Shown here: piece by piece, positions 44,583-55,500 of the stretch
Layout of the letters: each line of letters begins with the position of its first letter
How positions within the stretch are numbered: the stretch's first letter is position 1
Origin: Harmonia axyridis
Taxonomy: Eukaryota; Arthropoda; Insecta; Coleoptera; Coccinellidae
Direction of reading: 5' to 3'
Length of the DNA stretch: 64,000 nucleotides
Assembly (NCBI RefSeq): GCF_914767665.1
Contig: NC_059501.1
Span: 83,550,798-83,614,797 of the forward strand
Notes under the pieces: model-generated
Seen by the model: the letters and a program-made list of their open reading frames with translations, nothing else
The model's database searches: none
Told to the model about the DNA's origin: nothing
Program-made: the position numbers and the translations under genes

Positions 44583-45597
44583 GAATCAATATTGATAACG
44601 ATGAAATAGAGAGGGTTACTAAAATGCAGGCGTGGATCCACGGGGGGGGAACTGGGGGAACGTTCCCCCCCCAAATGGCCCAGGCACCTCTTAAATTTTG
44701 CCGTCCCTCCTAGAATTTGACATACTGAGGTTCAAATAATTACAAGATCAGCAAAAATTTCACCTTCAATCCATTTTGGGAAGACCCATATCTATGAACG
44801 GCAAAAAAATGACGTCCCAAAATGGCGCAAGTGTCTGGGGTCCACATTTTCAGTATTTTAAGTATCTAAAAGTTCCCCCCCCCAAAAGTGGGGCCTGGAT
44901 CCGCGCCTGCTAAAATGAAATACTTAGGATTGATTTTAGACGAGGATTTAAAGTTTCAGTTTCACGTGGATTATATCGCAAATAAAATGTCCAAAAAGGT
45001 TGGTTTCATATCTAGAATAAGGGGTAAAATTGATATGAATACGTCACTGATGTTGTTTAGTTTAGATCATTGGTACTTCCTTATGTGGATTATTGCTCGT
45101 CAGTTATGTTTAATTTAAATAAAGGTAGCATAGATAAGTTACAAAAAGTACAAAATAGAGGTATGAAAATTATTTTGAAATGTAATAAAAGAACTCCCAT
45201 GAGAAATATGTTAAATTGTTTGAAATTGATGAGTGTCAATCGAAGGATTATTTATAGAACATTAGATTTAATATTCAAAGCAAGGAATGAAATGTTACCT
45301 GAATATATTTGAGTGAAAACCTAAAATTTGCTAATGAGATACATAATTATAATACACGACGTCGAGATAATTTTTACATAGAAAAAGTTAATACTACATT
45401 AATGAATAAATCCACATTTAGCAGGGGATTAGTTATCTTCAATAAACTACCTGAAAAGATCAAATATTGTAATAATTATAGAGAATTCAAAAAATGTTTA
45501 ATGAGTTTTATTTATGAAGAATTTAATTGAATTAGTGGATTACATTTGTATTGTTTTCAATAGCCGAGTGCTAAATAAAGTTTATTATTAGATATTA
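44583..45597 (+). mobile_element. LINE 3' fragment, split by a hAT insertion
   Basis: Before the insertion the plus strand reads INIDNDEIERVTKM and immediately after it KYLGLILDEDLKFQFHVDYI, the region just downstream of the reverse-transcriptase core. Further blocks are VLPYVDYCSSVMF with KLQKVQNRGMKIILK (from 45070) and a third frame from 45309 ending in a stop. Frames change at about 45080 and 45310. It ends in a TTATTATTAGATATTATTATTAT tail. It is 5'-truncated and inactive. Confidence 0.85.
44627..44909. mobile_element. 283-bp non-autonomous hAT element with CAGGCGnGGATCC ends
   Basis: Starts CAGGCGTGGATCCACGG and ends CCTGGATCCGCGCCTG. It is flanked by a perfect 8-bp duplication CTAAAATG (44619-44626 and 44910-44917). 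The interior has runs of G or C next to each end and no ORF. A second copy with its own duplication is at 51893-52167. Confidence 0.92.
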
Positions 45598-46803
45598 TTA
45601 TTATCTTCTATTGTCATCGGTTGTTTCACGTCGTTTGGTGCGCTTGAAGTTTTTTTTCTGAATATCTGATATATCTAGGTATTTATTTCAATATATTTTG
45701 AGTTAATATGAAACGTTGATTCACTACATAAGGAGTGTGTTATTTGTGGAGAAACTCGCGAATTGAGTGAAATATATTGTTTGATATGTTTTCATTTTTG
45801 CGCGCTTCATGTCAAACTTGATAGTTCATGTTGGGGACATATTATGTCATTTTCAGTAAGCAAGTTTGGTCCCTAACGTGAACTATCAAATTTGACATGA
45901 AGCGCGCCACTGTGTTTCATTAAGTCACTGTACTTGTAACTCAAAAATAAGGTGCCTTTTGCAGATATGTTCAACTTCAACCAAAATAAAATATTGTCGA
46001 TTTTGACGACAGAAGGAAAAAGTGTTGGAAACAAATTGTAACTGATATTTGAATTGCATCAAATTAAAAAAAATACCAGAATCGATCGGTAATGTCTAAG
46101 TAGGGCAATTATAATTTTACGGAAACAATGATTTAATCCTCATGATTGGATACGTAATTAAAAAAGTTGTCTTTTGAGGTATAGTGAAAGTAGTATAGTA
46201 AAGTGAATAAATAAAGTTATAAGATTAGTAAAATAGTACATCCAAAATCACTTGGAGGAAGCCAGAATATGTCGATCATATAACGGTTATCCAAATTTTC
46301 AGAAATTTCTTTGGGGTCAGTGGATTCATTGCCTAACCTAACAAATAAACCCCGGTATTTAGCGGATCGCGGTATCCACATCAAAGGGACATCTGGCCAA
46401 GCGTTTTTATGGACTAGTGACTTTGGATATACTATACCATTATATTTTCACTTACAATGAATACCGAAAATATTTTAAAAGGTAGGTAGTATCTGGATTA
46501 TCGATTATGAAAAAAACAAGAATTACAAAAAATGTATTTTTATATATATATTTGTTTCACATAAAATAAAGGAGGTATACATATATGACAGAATATAAAT
46601 ATAAAAACATCTAAATTTGTTTTTTTTTTCATAGAATTTAATGTGCCATTTTGTTTCTTTTTTTTGTCTTCTTTTCCTGCTACCGAAATTCTCAATAGCC
46701 CTGGATGTTTGATGTAATCCTGTTGTTTATGTCACGTGGAAATAGTGTTTCCACTTTTAGAATTTCTTTCCCCCGTGCCAATTGTTCAATTTCCCAGAAA
46801 TTG
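45598..46803. other. Spacer with a palindromic hairpin at 45798-45910
   Basis: GCGCGCTTCATGTCAAACTT, then GATAGTTCATGTTGGGGACA, is mirrored 35 bp later by TTGGTCCCTAACGTGAACTATC and TTTGACATGAAGCGCGC. Arms are about 40 bp with few mismatches: a MITE-like element without a clear target duplication. The rest is AT-rich and unrecognised. Confidence 0.6.
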
Positions 46804-46926
46804 AAAGAAAGAAATTGAACAAAACTAGATAGTTTGAGAAAAAGGTTTTTTTCATTATTTCAATCCCAATCCAAAAACTTTTTTCTCGAACTATCTAGTG
46901 CGCCAATTTCGTTCAATTTCTTTCTT
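46804..46926. repeat. Inverted repeat overlapping the last codons of the Smr gene
   Basis: The left arm AAGAAAGAAATTGAAC...ACTAGATAGTTTGAGAAAAA is an inverted copy of the right arm, which covers the final codons of the Smr gene and its TAG. The left arm lacks about 8 bp present in the right. Confidence 0.75.
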
Positions 46927-49001
46927 ATGACTGGCAGCAGCCGACGCCGACATGTTTCTACTTATCACAATTTTCATCTTTCCTGGGTTGACTAGCTCGT
47001 ATCTAAAAAAAAAAAAAAATTAATATAAGGATAACATTTTATAATCAGAATTTGAATGAAAATTCATCCGCTTTATAAGTTTCTTGAAATTGAAACAAAT
47101 AAGAATTTCATCCGTAGGTTAGTAAATTTCAGCATACCTGAAAACCCAGTTGTCTCCGAATTGGTTCACTTGTATCCATTGGCGTAACTAGAGGTCACGG
47201 GGAGGGTTAATTTATTTTTTTTATGCCCCTCGTTACGTCTATGTTTGTATCCGAGTCCGAGTTAAAGAATCTGTAATCATTATTATAACATAATGATAAT
47301 GTTTATGGATAGAAGGTCATCACCTTTTAAAATGAGGTGGCTCTAGTTGTAGTATAATTAATCCTAATTTTCTCATATTATTATTTTCATCTACTTACTT
47401 ATACACGGTGGACCAGTTTTAGTTTGGCGTCGGATATAACATTTTTCATGAAAAAGTTCATATAATTATATATTATATATATATTTTGCGGTGTATAACG
47501 AGTAAATTTTATGTTCATGACTGTGCACAATTTATATTTTTATAAAACTCTACTGTATTATAGAGTTTATTGAATGTATTTTCATGAATAAACTCTCTTA
47601 TTATTATTATTATTATATCCATACATGCTTCGTTTCTGAGATACAGGGTGTTGAATTATTGAAAAAAAAACTGTTTTTTACTCAGAACTCTAGTATTCTT
47701 CATTCCTAAAAATCAAAACAATGATTGTAATAATACTATAGGGTCATAAATAAAAACAATTTTTTCAAACTTCAACAACCTGTATTTCGAAAGCGAAACT
47801 TGGTAGGATATATATTTAATTGATTTTTTTTTCATGAAAAAAGCTGTTCTATCGAACGCCAAAGTTATCATACCACCCTGTATATCAGAGGAAAAACTTG
47901 CACAATCATATCGTTATTTAGTGAATTTTGAAAGCTCACTTGGAAGATTTCTATAAAATCGATTTCTCCATTTCAGTATCGTGAAGAATTCATTACAGTA
48001 CTAAAAACAGTGATGTTATGAACTCATTGTTTTCAGTTATATATTTCGTTTTGTGGTTTTCTACACTGACTTCCGATCATATCAAATTTCAACAAACATC
48101 AATTGTCAATATAATATAATTTCGAAAGAGTGAAATGATTTGGAATATTATTAGCAATTTCTCTTAATTCTGGTGGTGTTAAATCGATTTCGTCATCAGT
48201 CATAATTCACGAATTTAATGCGTAATTATAAAAATTATTTCAAAATTCGAAACGTACGATTCATATAGAAATTCCGTAGGTAATCTGTCAATTTTGGAAA
48301 CAGTCACACCAACTGCCAAGATACAACAGAAAAGTCACTAGGATGAATAATCTGAATTTTTTATTGAATTTCGACAATACTTAACAAAACTTGACTGAAA
48401 TAGAGAAAATATCGTCTAATACTCGTTGCAGAAGGCAATTCCAACACTCATTTCGAATTCGTGTTGGAATAGGAGCCCATTCTGCAACTTGTTTTAGAAT
48501 ATAGGTACTATTCAATTCATATGATTAATTATTAAAACATTTGGAAACTCACTCTATGTTCTTGTCCTGCAGCATTTTCATTACGGCAGGTTTTATTTTG
48601 GCCTTTCCGTTATCGCTATGTAGCCCCCTGCCAGTAATGATGTGGACCTCCATTTTATGTTTTTGAAGGAAGGGGAGACTTTTGATCTTATGATCAATGA
48701 ATCTCCCCGCCTCCTCCACTGCCTCATGGGTAAAGAGACGATGTAAATCTAGCGTATTGTCATCCCTTATTTGCATCGCGTTTTCCTTCAGGATGAGCTC
48801 CACAGCACTCTTATTAGCGTCAACTGCAAGTTTCTGATGCTGTTTGGAGTGATCAAAACAAACTCTTGCCTGAGCTGGTTTACCTTCCTGGTAGAGAATG
48901 GTTCCCCTTTCAGACATAATTTGGCGCTGCTCCCTGTGGTATATAGCATCATTGCGGAGCTTATCGACTGGTTTGGTTGAATTTTCTTCAATTATAAGAC
49001 G
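46891..49001 (-). CDS. DUF1771-Smr domain protein (N4BP2-type), last two exons
   Basis: Minus-strand exons 49001-48553 and 47002-46891, joined in phase (GA|A gives Glu); 561 nt ending in TAG at 46893-46891. The DUF1771 helices include DAIYHREQRQIMSERGTILY and QARVCFDHSKQHQKL. The Smr domain includes LDLHRLFTHEAVEEA (family LDLHGL; here Arg replaces Gly) and HIITGRGLHSDNGKAKIKPAV, and is completed across the intron by YELVNPGKMKIVI. Smr domains are nucleic-acid-binding or nicking modules. DUF1771-Smr pairs occur in N4BP2 and small cytosolic Smr proteins; which type this is cannot be told because 5' exons were not found. The exon at 48553 begins after a CAACAG acceptor. Alternatively the TGA at 48549 could end a shorter form. 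Confidence 0.85.
47003..48552 (-). other. Last intron of the Smr gene
   Basis: A 1.55-kb AT-rich intron. GATACAGGGTGTTGAAT (47641) and ACCACCCTGTATATC (47872) look like ends of a dispersed repeat. A GCAGAAGGC...CATTCTGCAAC inverted motif lies at 48428-48500. No ORF of note. Confidence 0.5.
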
Positions 49002-49089
49002 CTGTTGACAAAAAAAACAATAAATGAATAAAAAATCATGAGTGAACGTTAGGCTATTCTACAAAATTCAACTTTCACCTAAGTTCTAC

Positions 49090-50110
49090 AGAGTGGCCAC
49101 TTTTTTAATGGGATTGTATTGGTAACTTTAAAACCATAAGTGTTAGAAGGTCGGTCAAATGGGGAAAAAGTTGCATTCATAGAAGCATTGTCAAGCAGTT
49201 CAAACAAATCATTATTATCAGGGCCGGTTATTGAGATATCATGAGAATAGTTATTTATAATACAAGTGCAGAAGGCATTGATATTCTTCCACGAGTTCAA
49301 AATTCAAAAACGAGCCACGAAGTGGCGAGTTTTGGAATGAATGAGTGGTAGAATGAGCCTTCTGTACGAGTATTATACATTATTTTCTCTAATTCATTGC
49401 ATTTTCATTGAAATTAATGAAATATTTCCATAAATATATTTTAGAGATTTTTGCATTGAAAAATGTTGGTTGGCCGAACTGATTTCTTTAAGGCAAATTG
49501 ATGAATTGACAGATAAAGCCGTGGCGGAAAGTTCGGAGTACCAACATAGAATAATAAAATATAACCATGAAAACTGTGCGTTTCTGATATATTCTCGCAC
49601 GATTTTGTTCTACAAGATGTGGAAGAATGAACGGAATAACCACAGAATTAGAGAAAAGTAAATTCTGTCATTTTGAAATTTCTCTTTTCCCACCTTTTTC
49701 GAATATTATCAAAAAATGTTCCAAGAATTTGTTATTCGACAGTTAATCATTCTCAATTTGACGTAATCAGATTTCGTATCCAACGTTTTGTACACTCTGG
49801 GTCACCCTCAACCTTATTTTTTTCAATACGGACCTGAATATTTCATGACACTTTTCGAAATAACTTTTAACGCTGAATTCAACGGTATATCATGCAATGT
49901 CATTCAAAGTTGATTTTCAGGTGATTTTAACCCTTATCCAAATTTACTGGTGTGTATGTAAGAAAAAACAAGTCTATCAACGATATCAATGTTCTGACCC
50001 AAATTCATTTGAATCCAGAAAAAAAATCGAGAACTGTGGCCAGTGAATGAAATTTATCAAAAACTGCTGTTAATAAAATAGTCAAGAGACGCGAATATAA
50101 TGATTTTAAA
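49090..50110. repeat. Dispersed repeat (GTGGCCACTTTTTT end), copy B, interrupted
   Basis: Two blocks, 49090-49247 and 49651-50110, are together collinear with copy A at 22499-23150. Between them sits a 403-bp insertion (49248-49650) bracketed by GAGAA (49243-49247, 49651-49655). The insertion starts TAGTTATTTATAATACAAGTG, similar to the terminus of the small-ORF elements (TAGTTATTTATGCAACAAGTG), and contains TCCACGAG/GCCTTCTG-type inverted motifs and an unassigned open frame at 49470-49661. Confidence 0.65.
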
Positions 50111-50479
50111 TTTGAATACCAAGCCTTGCAAAAATTATATGGCAATGATCTCAAAATAAAGTTCGATTCTGTAATTTGTTTCAACGGAACAAATGAATAT
50201 AAATGAATAAAGTGCATTTTACAAAATGGTGGACATTTCGAACATTTACTTCATTTATTTTCATTTACTTTCGAATAATCATTTGATTTTTCTTTCATCA
50301 AATGATACTTTCGTTTAATTATTATGAATTGTAATATGTGAATAATTATTACTGGTTTTTTGCTTTGATTCTAATATGATCCATTTAGTTCAAGATGGAT
50401 GAGTTGATTTTGTTATCGAAATGTATTGCATATTGTTAATTAAACTAAAAGTACCTAAATGAAATACAGATTCGACACG

Positions 50480-51090
50480 ACGAAAATTGGATAAGGGTCA
50501 AAATCACCTGAAAATCAACTTTGAATGACATTGTATGATATATCATTGAATTCAGCGTTAAAAGTTATTTCGAAAAGTGTCATAAAATATACAGGTCTGT
50601 ATTGAAAAAAATGAGGTTGAGGGTCTCATAATATCAAATGACATAAGTCACAATAAGAACAAATTAAAAATTTGAATAAATAACTGAAACCAGAATTTAC
50701 CTTAAAATACAAGAACTAAGCAATCATTTTATTGAACAAATACAGTAACGCAATAAATAAACATATAAAAAACACTAATAATCACTAGAAACACACAGGT
50801 GAGTCAATATTTAAAATCGAGCAAAGTGAATGTTGCAGTCTGGACATAGTTCAATGAGTTTTCTCAAAATATTCCCAGGGAGTACGAAACTTTGTATACA
50901 AAATCTGATTACGTCAAATTGAAGATAATTTACTGTCGAATAAAAAATTCCTGTAACATTTTTTGATGATATTTGAAAAAAAGTCGGAAAAAAAGAAAAA
51001 TCAAAATGACAGAATTTACTTTTTTTATGATATCTCAATAACCGGCAATAATCTCGATTTTTTTGAACTGTTTGATAATGTTTCTATAAA
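50480..51090. repeat. Dispersed repeat (same family), copy C, reverse orientation
   Basis: Reverse-complement similarity to copies A and B is visible through TCAACTTTGAATGACATTGTATGATATATCATTGAATTCAGCG, CGTCAAATTGAAGATAATTTACTGTCGAATAAAAAA and ATGATATCTCAATAACCGGC. About 220 bp between 50620 and 50840 are unique to this copy. Copies B and C together form a large imperfect inverted pair. Confidence 0.6.
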
Positions 51091-51884
51091 CTGCGCATCA
51101 CATTGCTGAACAACTTCATCAAAATGTAGGTATAGGTACTATTTACAAATACAGAAATGAAACACTTTAATGAGAATACATGTGCAAATATGATATAGAA
51201 TCAATTGATATACAGAAATATAAATTGCAAGTAGCTAAAGATTATTGGAAAAAATAAAACGAAAATGAAATTAATATAGTTGTAAAATAAAAATGAATAT
51301 GAAGCGTATGCAGAAAAAGATATGAATGAAAGTCTAAGCGTTCTGAAAAATCGATAAATTGAGAACAAATTATTCAACAACGACAAATTTGTTTGTTCTT
51401 TACTATAGGCAGGTATACAATTAACTGAAGATAAAATATTTGAATAAATATATAACTATTCGTATTTTGAAGCATAATATAAAGAGAGAAAACAAAATAA
51501 TGATGTTAAAGATATGAAATTAATAATTGATGAATTATTGAAATGAAATAGAAAATGTTTATTTCATTATGAACTAATGAAATACATAGGTAATCGAAAT
51601 TTAAAATTAATAATAAAGACTTATTGAAATATTACCATTTTGAAAATTCTTCAAAGTGAACAGAAATCCACTTCACAAACTTTTCACTTATAGTTGAAAT
51701 AACTATGGTTAAAAGTACACTAAGCGAAGTTATTATTTCACAAACTTTTCACTGATGGTTTCAACTATATGGTTAAAAGAACACTAACCTAAAGTTACTA
51801 TTTGCATACTATTTAAAGACCTGAGGTTTAAGAAAGTAATGATGTTTAATTAGTCACATAGAATCCACCCTTATCTATTGGTTC
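51091..51884. repeat. AT-rich spacer; 51640-51884 duplicated at 57255-57460
   Basis: The first 550 bp are featureless. From about 51640 (ATTACCATTTTGAAAATTCTT) onwards the sequence matches 57255-57460, including CACAAACTTTTCACTGATGG, AAAGACCTGAGGTTTAAGAA and ATAGAATCCACCCTT. Within the left copy the CACAAACTTTTCACT block is itself duplicated (51676 and 51750). Confidence 0.7.
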
Positions 51885-51892
51885 GTTTTCAT

Positions 51893-52167
51893 CAGGGGGG
51901 GGGTGAACTATGGAAACGTTACCCCCCCCCCCAAATGGCCGGGGTACCTTTCAAATTTTGCCGGCCCTCTAGAATTTGACATACTAAGGCTCATATAATT
52001 ACAAGATCAGCAAAAATTTCACCTTCAATACATATTGTGAAAACCCATTTTAATGATCGTTAAAAAAATGACGTCCCAAAATGGCGGAAGTGTCTGGGGT
52101 CCACATTTTCACTATTTTGAGTATCTAAAAGTTCCCCCCCCAAAAGTGGGGCCTGGATCCGCGTCTG
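51893..52167. mobile_element. 275-bp non-autonomous hAT element, second copy
   Basis: Related to 44627-44909 over nearly its whole length. It is flanked by a perfect 8-bp duplication GTTTTCAT (51885-51892 and 52168-52175). The right end CCTGGATCCGCGTCTG is intact. The left end starts CAGGGGGGGGG and has lost the CGTGGATCCA block. Confidence 0.9.
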
Positions 52168-52525
52168 GTTTTCATTCATAGAATATTCTATTCTATCCAT
52201 AGAAATGTAATATATTATAGATATTTTTATGATTCTATCTCGATGGCAAGGAGTAACACAAGGTCTATAGATTTAGACAGGTTGTCTCGAAACTGGGTGA
52301 CGTCACGAATGGTTGACGCTGATTGGTTGAAAGTTACGAGACAACCTGTCTGAATCTATAGACCTTGTGTTACTCCTTGCCATCGAGATAGAATCATAAA
52401 AATATCTTTAATATATTACATTTCTATGGATAGAATAGAATATTCTATGAATGAAAACCAGACGCGGATCCAGGCCCCACTTTTGGGGGGGGAACTTTTA
52501 GATACTCAAAATAGTGAAAATGTGG
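52101..52525. repeat. Large near-perfect palindrome, two 189-bp arms
   Basis: 52101-52289 and 52337-52525 are reverse complements with only two mismatches seen, around a 47-bp spacer that contains TGACGTCA. Each arm includes about 67 bp of the right end of the hAT element, one GTTTTCAT duplication and about 115 bp of other DNA (TAGAATATTCTATTC, then GATGGCAAGGAGTAACACAAGG). The right arm ends exactly where the satellite begins. Confidence 0.93.
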
Positions 52526-55500
52526 AAGAAATATCGGAAAAGTCGAAAAAAGCGTGCAGTTGGCACCCCAGCGAATTGAGGTATTTTTCTACCAGTATCC
52601 TTGAGGTACAAACGAAAATTTTTGTATTACAAAGCGTCACTAATGACGTACTTTCAAACTGAATTGTTCTTGCGAGAAAAATCGGAAAAGTCGAAAAAAA
52701 GCGTAAAGTTGGCACCAGAGCGGAATGCGATATTTTTCTACCATAATCTTCGAGTTACAAATGGAAATTTCTGTGTTACAAATATTTTCTAACGAGTTAC
52801 TAACGAATGCAGAAAAAAAATTTTTCATTTTGGAAAAAGCGCGTGATATTTTCGCATTTTAGGAGTTATATTTTTTCATTATAGGTTACGTTACGAACAA
52901 AAATTGTTGTGTTTCAAACTGTTACTGACGATGTTCTTCAAAACTAAATTTTTTTTCAAGAAATATCGGAAAAGTCGAAAAAAGCGTGCAGTTGGCACCC
53001 CAGCGAATTGCGGTATTTTTCTACCAGTATCCTTGAGGTACAAACGAAAATTTTTGTGTTACAAAGAGTCACTAATGACGTACTTTCAAACTGAATTGTT
53101 CTTTCGAGAAAAATCGGAAAAGTCGAAAAAAAGCGTAAAGTTGGCACCAGAGCGGAATGCGATATTTTTCTACCATAATCTTCGAGTCACAAATGGAAAT
53201 TTTTGTGTTACAAATAGTTACTAACGAGTTACTAACGAATGCAGAAAACAAATTTTTCATTTTGGAAAAAGCGCGTGATATTTTCGCATTTTAGGAGTTA
53301 TATTTTTTCATTATAGGTTACGTTACGAACAAAAATTGTTGTGTTTCAAACTGTTACTGACGATGTTCTTTCCAACTACATTTTTTTTCGAGAAATATCG
53401 GAAAAGTCGAAAAAAGCGTGCAGTTGGCACCCCAGCGAATTGCGGTATTTTTCTACCAGTATCCTTGAGGTACAAACGAAAATTTTTGTGTTACAAAGAG
53501 TCACTAATGACGTACTTTCAAACTGAATTGTTCTTTCGAGAAAAATCGGAAAAGTCGAAAAAAAGCGTAAAGTTGGCACCAGAGCGGAATGCGATATTTT
53601 TCTACCATAATCTTCGAGTCACAAATGGAAATTTTTGTGTTACAAATAGTTACTAACGAGTTACTAACGAATGCAGAAAACAAATTTTTCATTTTGGAAA
53701 AAGCGCGTGATATTTTCGCATTTTAGGAGTTATATTTTTTCATTATAGGTTACGTTACGAACAAAAATTGTTGTGTTTCAAACTGTTACTGACGATGTTC
53801 TTTCCAACTACATTTTTTTTCGAGAAATATCGGAAAAGTCGAAAAAAGCGTGCAGTTGGCACCCCAGCGAATTGCGGTATTTTTCTACCAGTATCCTTGA
53901 GGTACAAACGAAAATTTTTGTGTTACAAAGAGTCACTAATGACGTACTTTCAAACTGAATTGTTCTTGCGAGAAAAATCGGAAAAGTCGAAAAAAAGCGT
54001 AAAGTTGGCACCAGAGCGGAATGCGATATTTTTCTACCATAATCTTCGAGTCACAAATGGAAATTTTTGTGTTACAAATAGTTACTAACGAGTTACTAAC
54101 GAATGCAGAAAACAAATTTTTCATTTTGGAAAAAGCGCGTGATATTTTCGCATTTTAGGAGTTATATTTTTTCATTATAGGTTACGTTACGAACAAAAAT
54201 TGTTGTGTTTCAAACTGTTACTGACGATGTTCTTTCCAACTACATTTTTTTTCGAGAAATATCGGAAAAGTCGAAAAAAGCGTGCAGTTGGCACCCCAGC
54301 GAATTGAGGTATTTTTCTACCAGTATCCTTGAGGTACAAACGAAAATTTTTGTATTACAAAGCGTCACTAATGACGTACTTTCAAACTGAATTGTTCTTG
54401 CGAGAAAAATCGGAAAAGTCGAAAAAAAGCGTAAAGTTGGCACCAGAGCGGAATGCGATATTTTTCTACCATAATCTTCGAGTTACAAATGGAAATTTCT
54501 GTGTTACAAATATTTTCTAACGAGTTACTAACGAATGCAGAAAAAAAATTTTTCATTTTGGAAAAAGCGCGTGATATTTTCGCATTTTAGGAGTTATATT
54601 TTTTCATTATAGGTTACGTTACGAACAAAAATTGTTGTGTTTCAAACTGTTACTGACGATGTTCTTCAAAACTAAATTTTTTTTCAAGAAATATCGGAAA
54701 AGTCGAAAAAAGCGTGCAGTTGGCACCCCAGCGAATTGCGGTATTTTTCTACCAGTATCCTTGAGGTACAAACGAAAATTTTTGTGTTACAAAGCGTCAC
54801 TAATGACGTACTTTCAAACTGAATTGTTCTTTCGAGAAAAATCGGAAAAGTCGAAAAAAAGCGTAAAGTTGGCACCAGAGCGGAATGCGATATTTTTCTA
54901 CCATAATCTTCGAGTCACAAATGGAAATTTTTGTGTTACAAATAGTTACTAACGAGTTACTAACGAATGCAGAAAACAAATTTTTCATTTTGGAAAAAGC
55001 GCGTGATATTTTCGCATTTTAGGAGTTATATTTTTTCATTATAGGTTACGTTACGAACAAAAATTGTTGTGTTTCAAACTGTTACTGACGATGTTCTTTC
55101 CAACTACATTTTTTTTCGAGAAATATCGGAAAAGTCGAAAAAAGCGTGCAGTTGGCACCCCAGCGAATTGCGGTATTTTTCTACCAGTATCCTTGAGGTA
55201 CAAACGAAAATTTTTGTGTTACAAAGAGTCACTAATGACGTACTTTCAAACTGAATTGTTCTTTCGAGAAAAATCGGAAAAGTCGAAAAAAAGCGTAAAG
55301 TTGGCACCAGAGCGGAATGCGATATTTTTCTACCATAATCTTCGAGTCACAAATGGAAATTTTTGTGTTACAAATAGTTACTAACGAGTTACTAACGAAT
55401 GCAGAAAACAAATTTTTCATTTTGGAAAAAGCGCGTGATATTTTCGCATTTTAGGAGTTATATTTTTTCATTATAGGTTACGTTACGAACAAAAATTGTT

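Noticed and set aside
44378..44674. 98-codon minus-strand ORF
   Set aside because: Spans the inverted-repeat element, LINE antisense and hAT end; no coherent protein.
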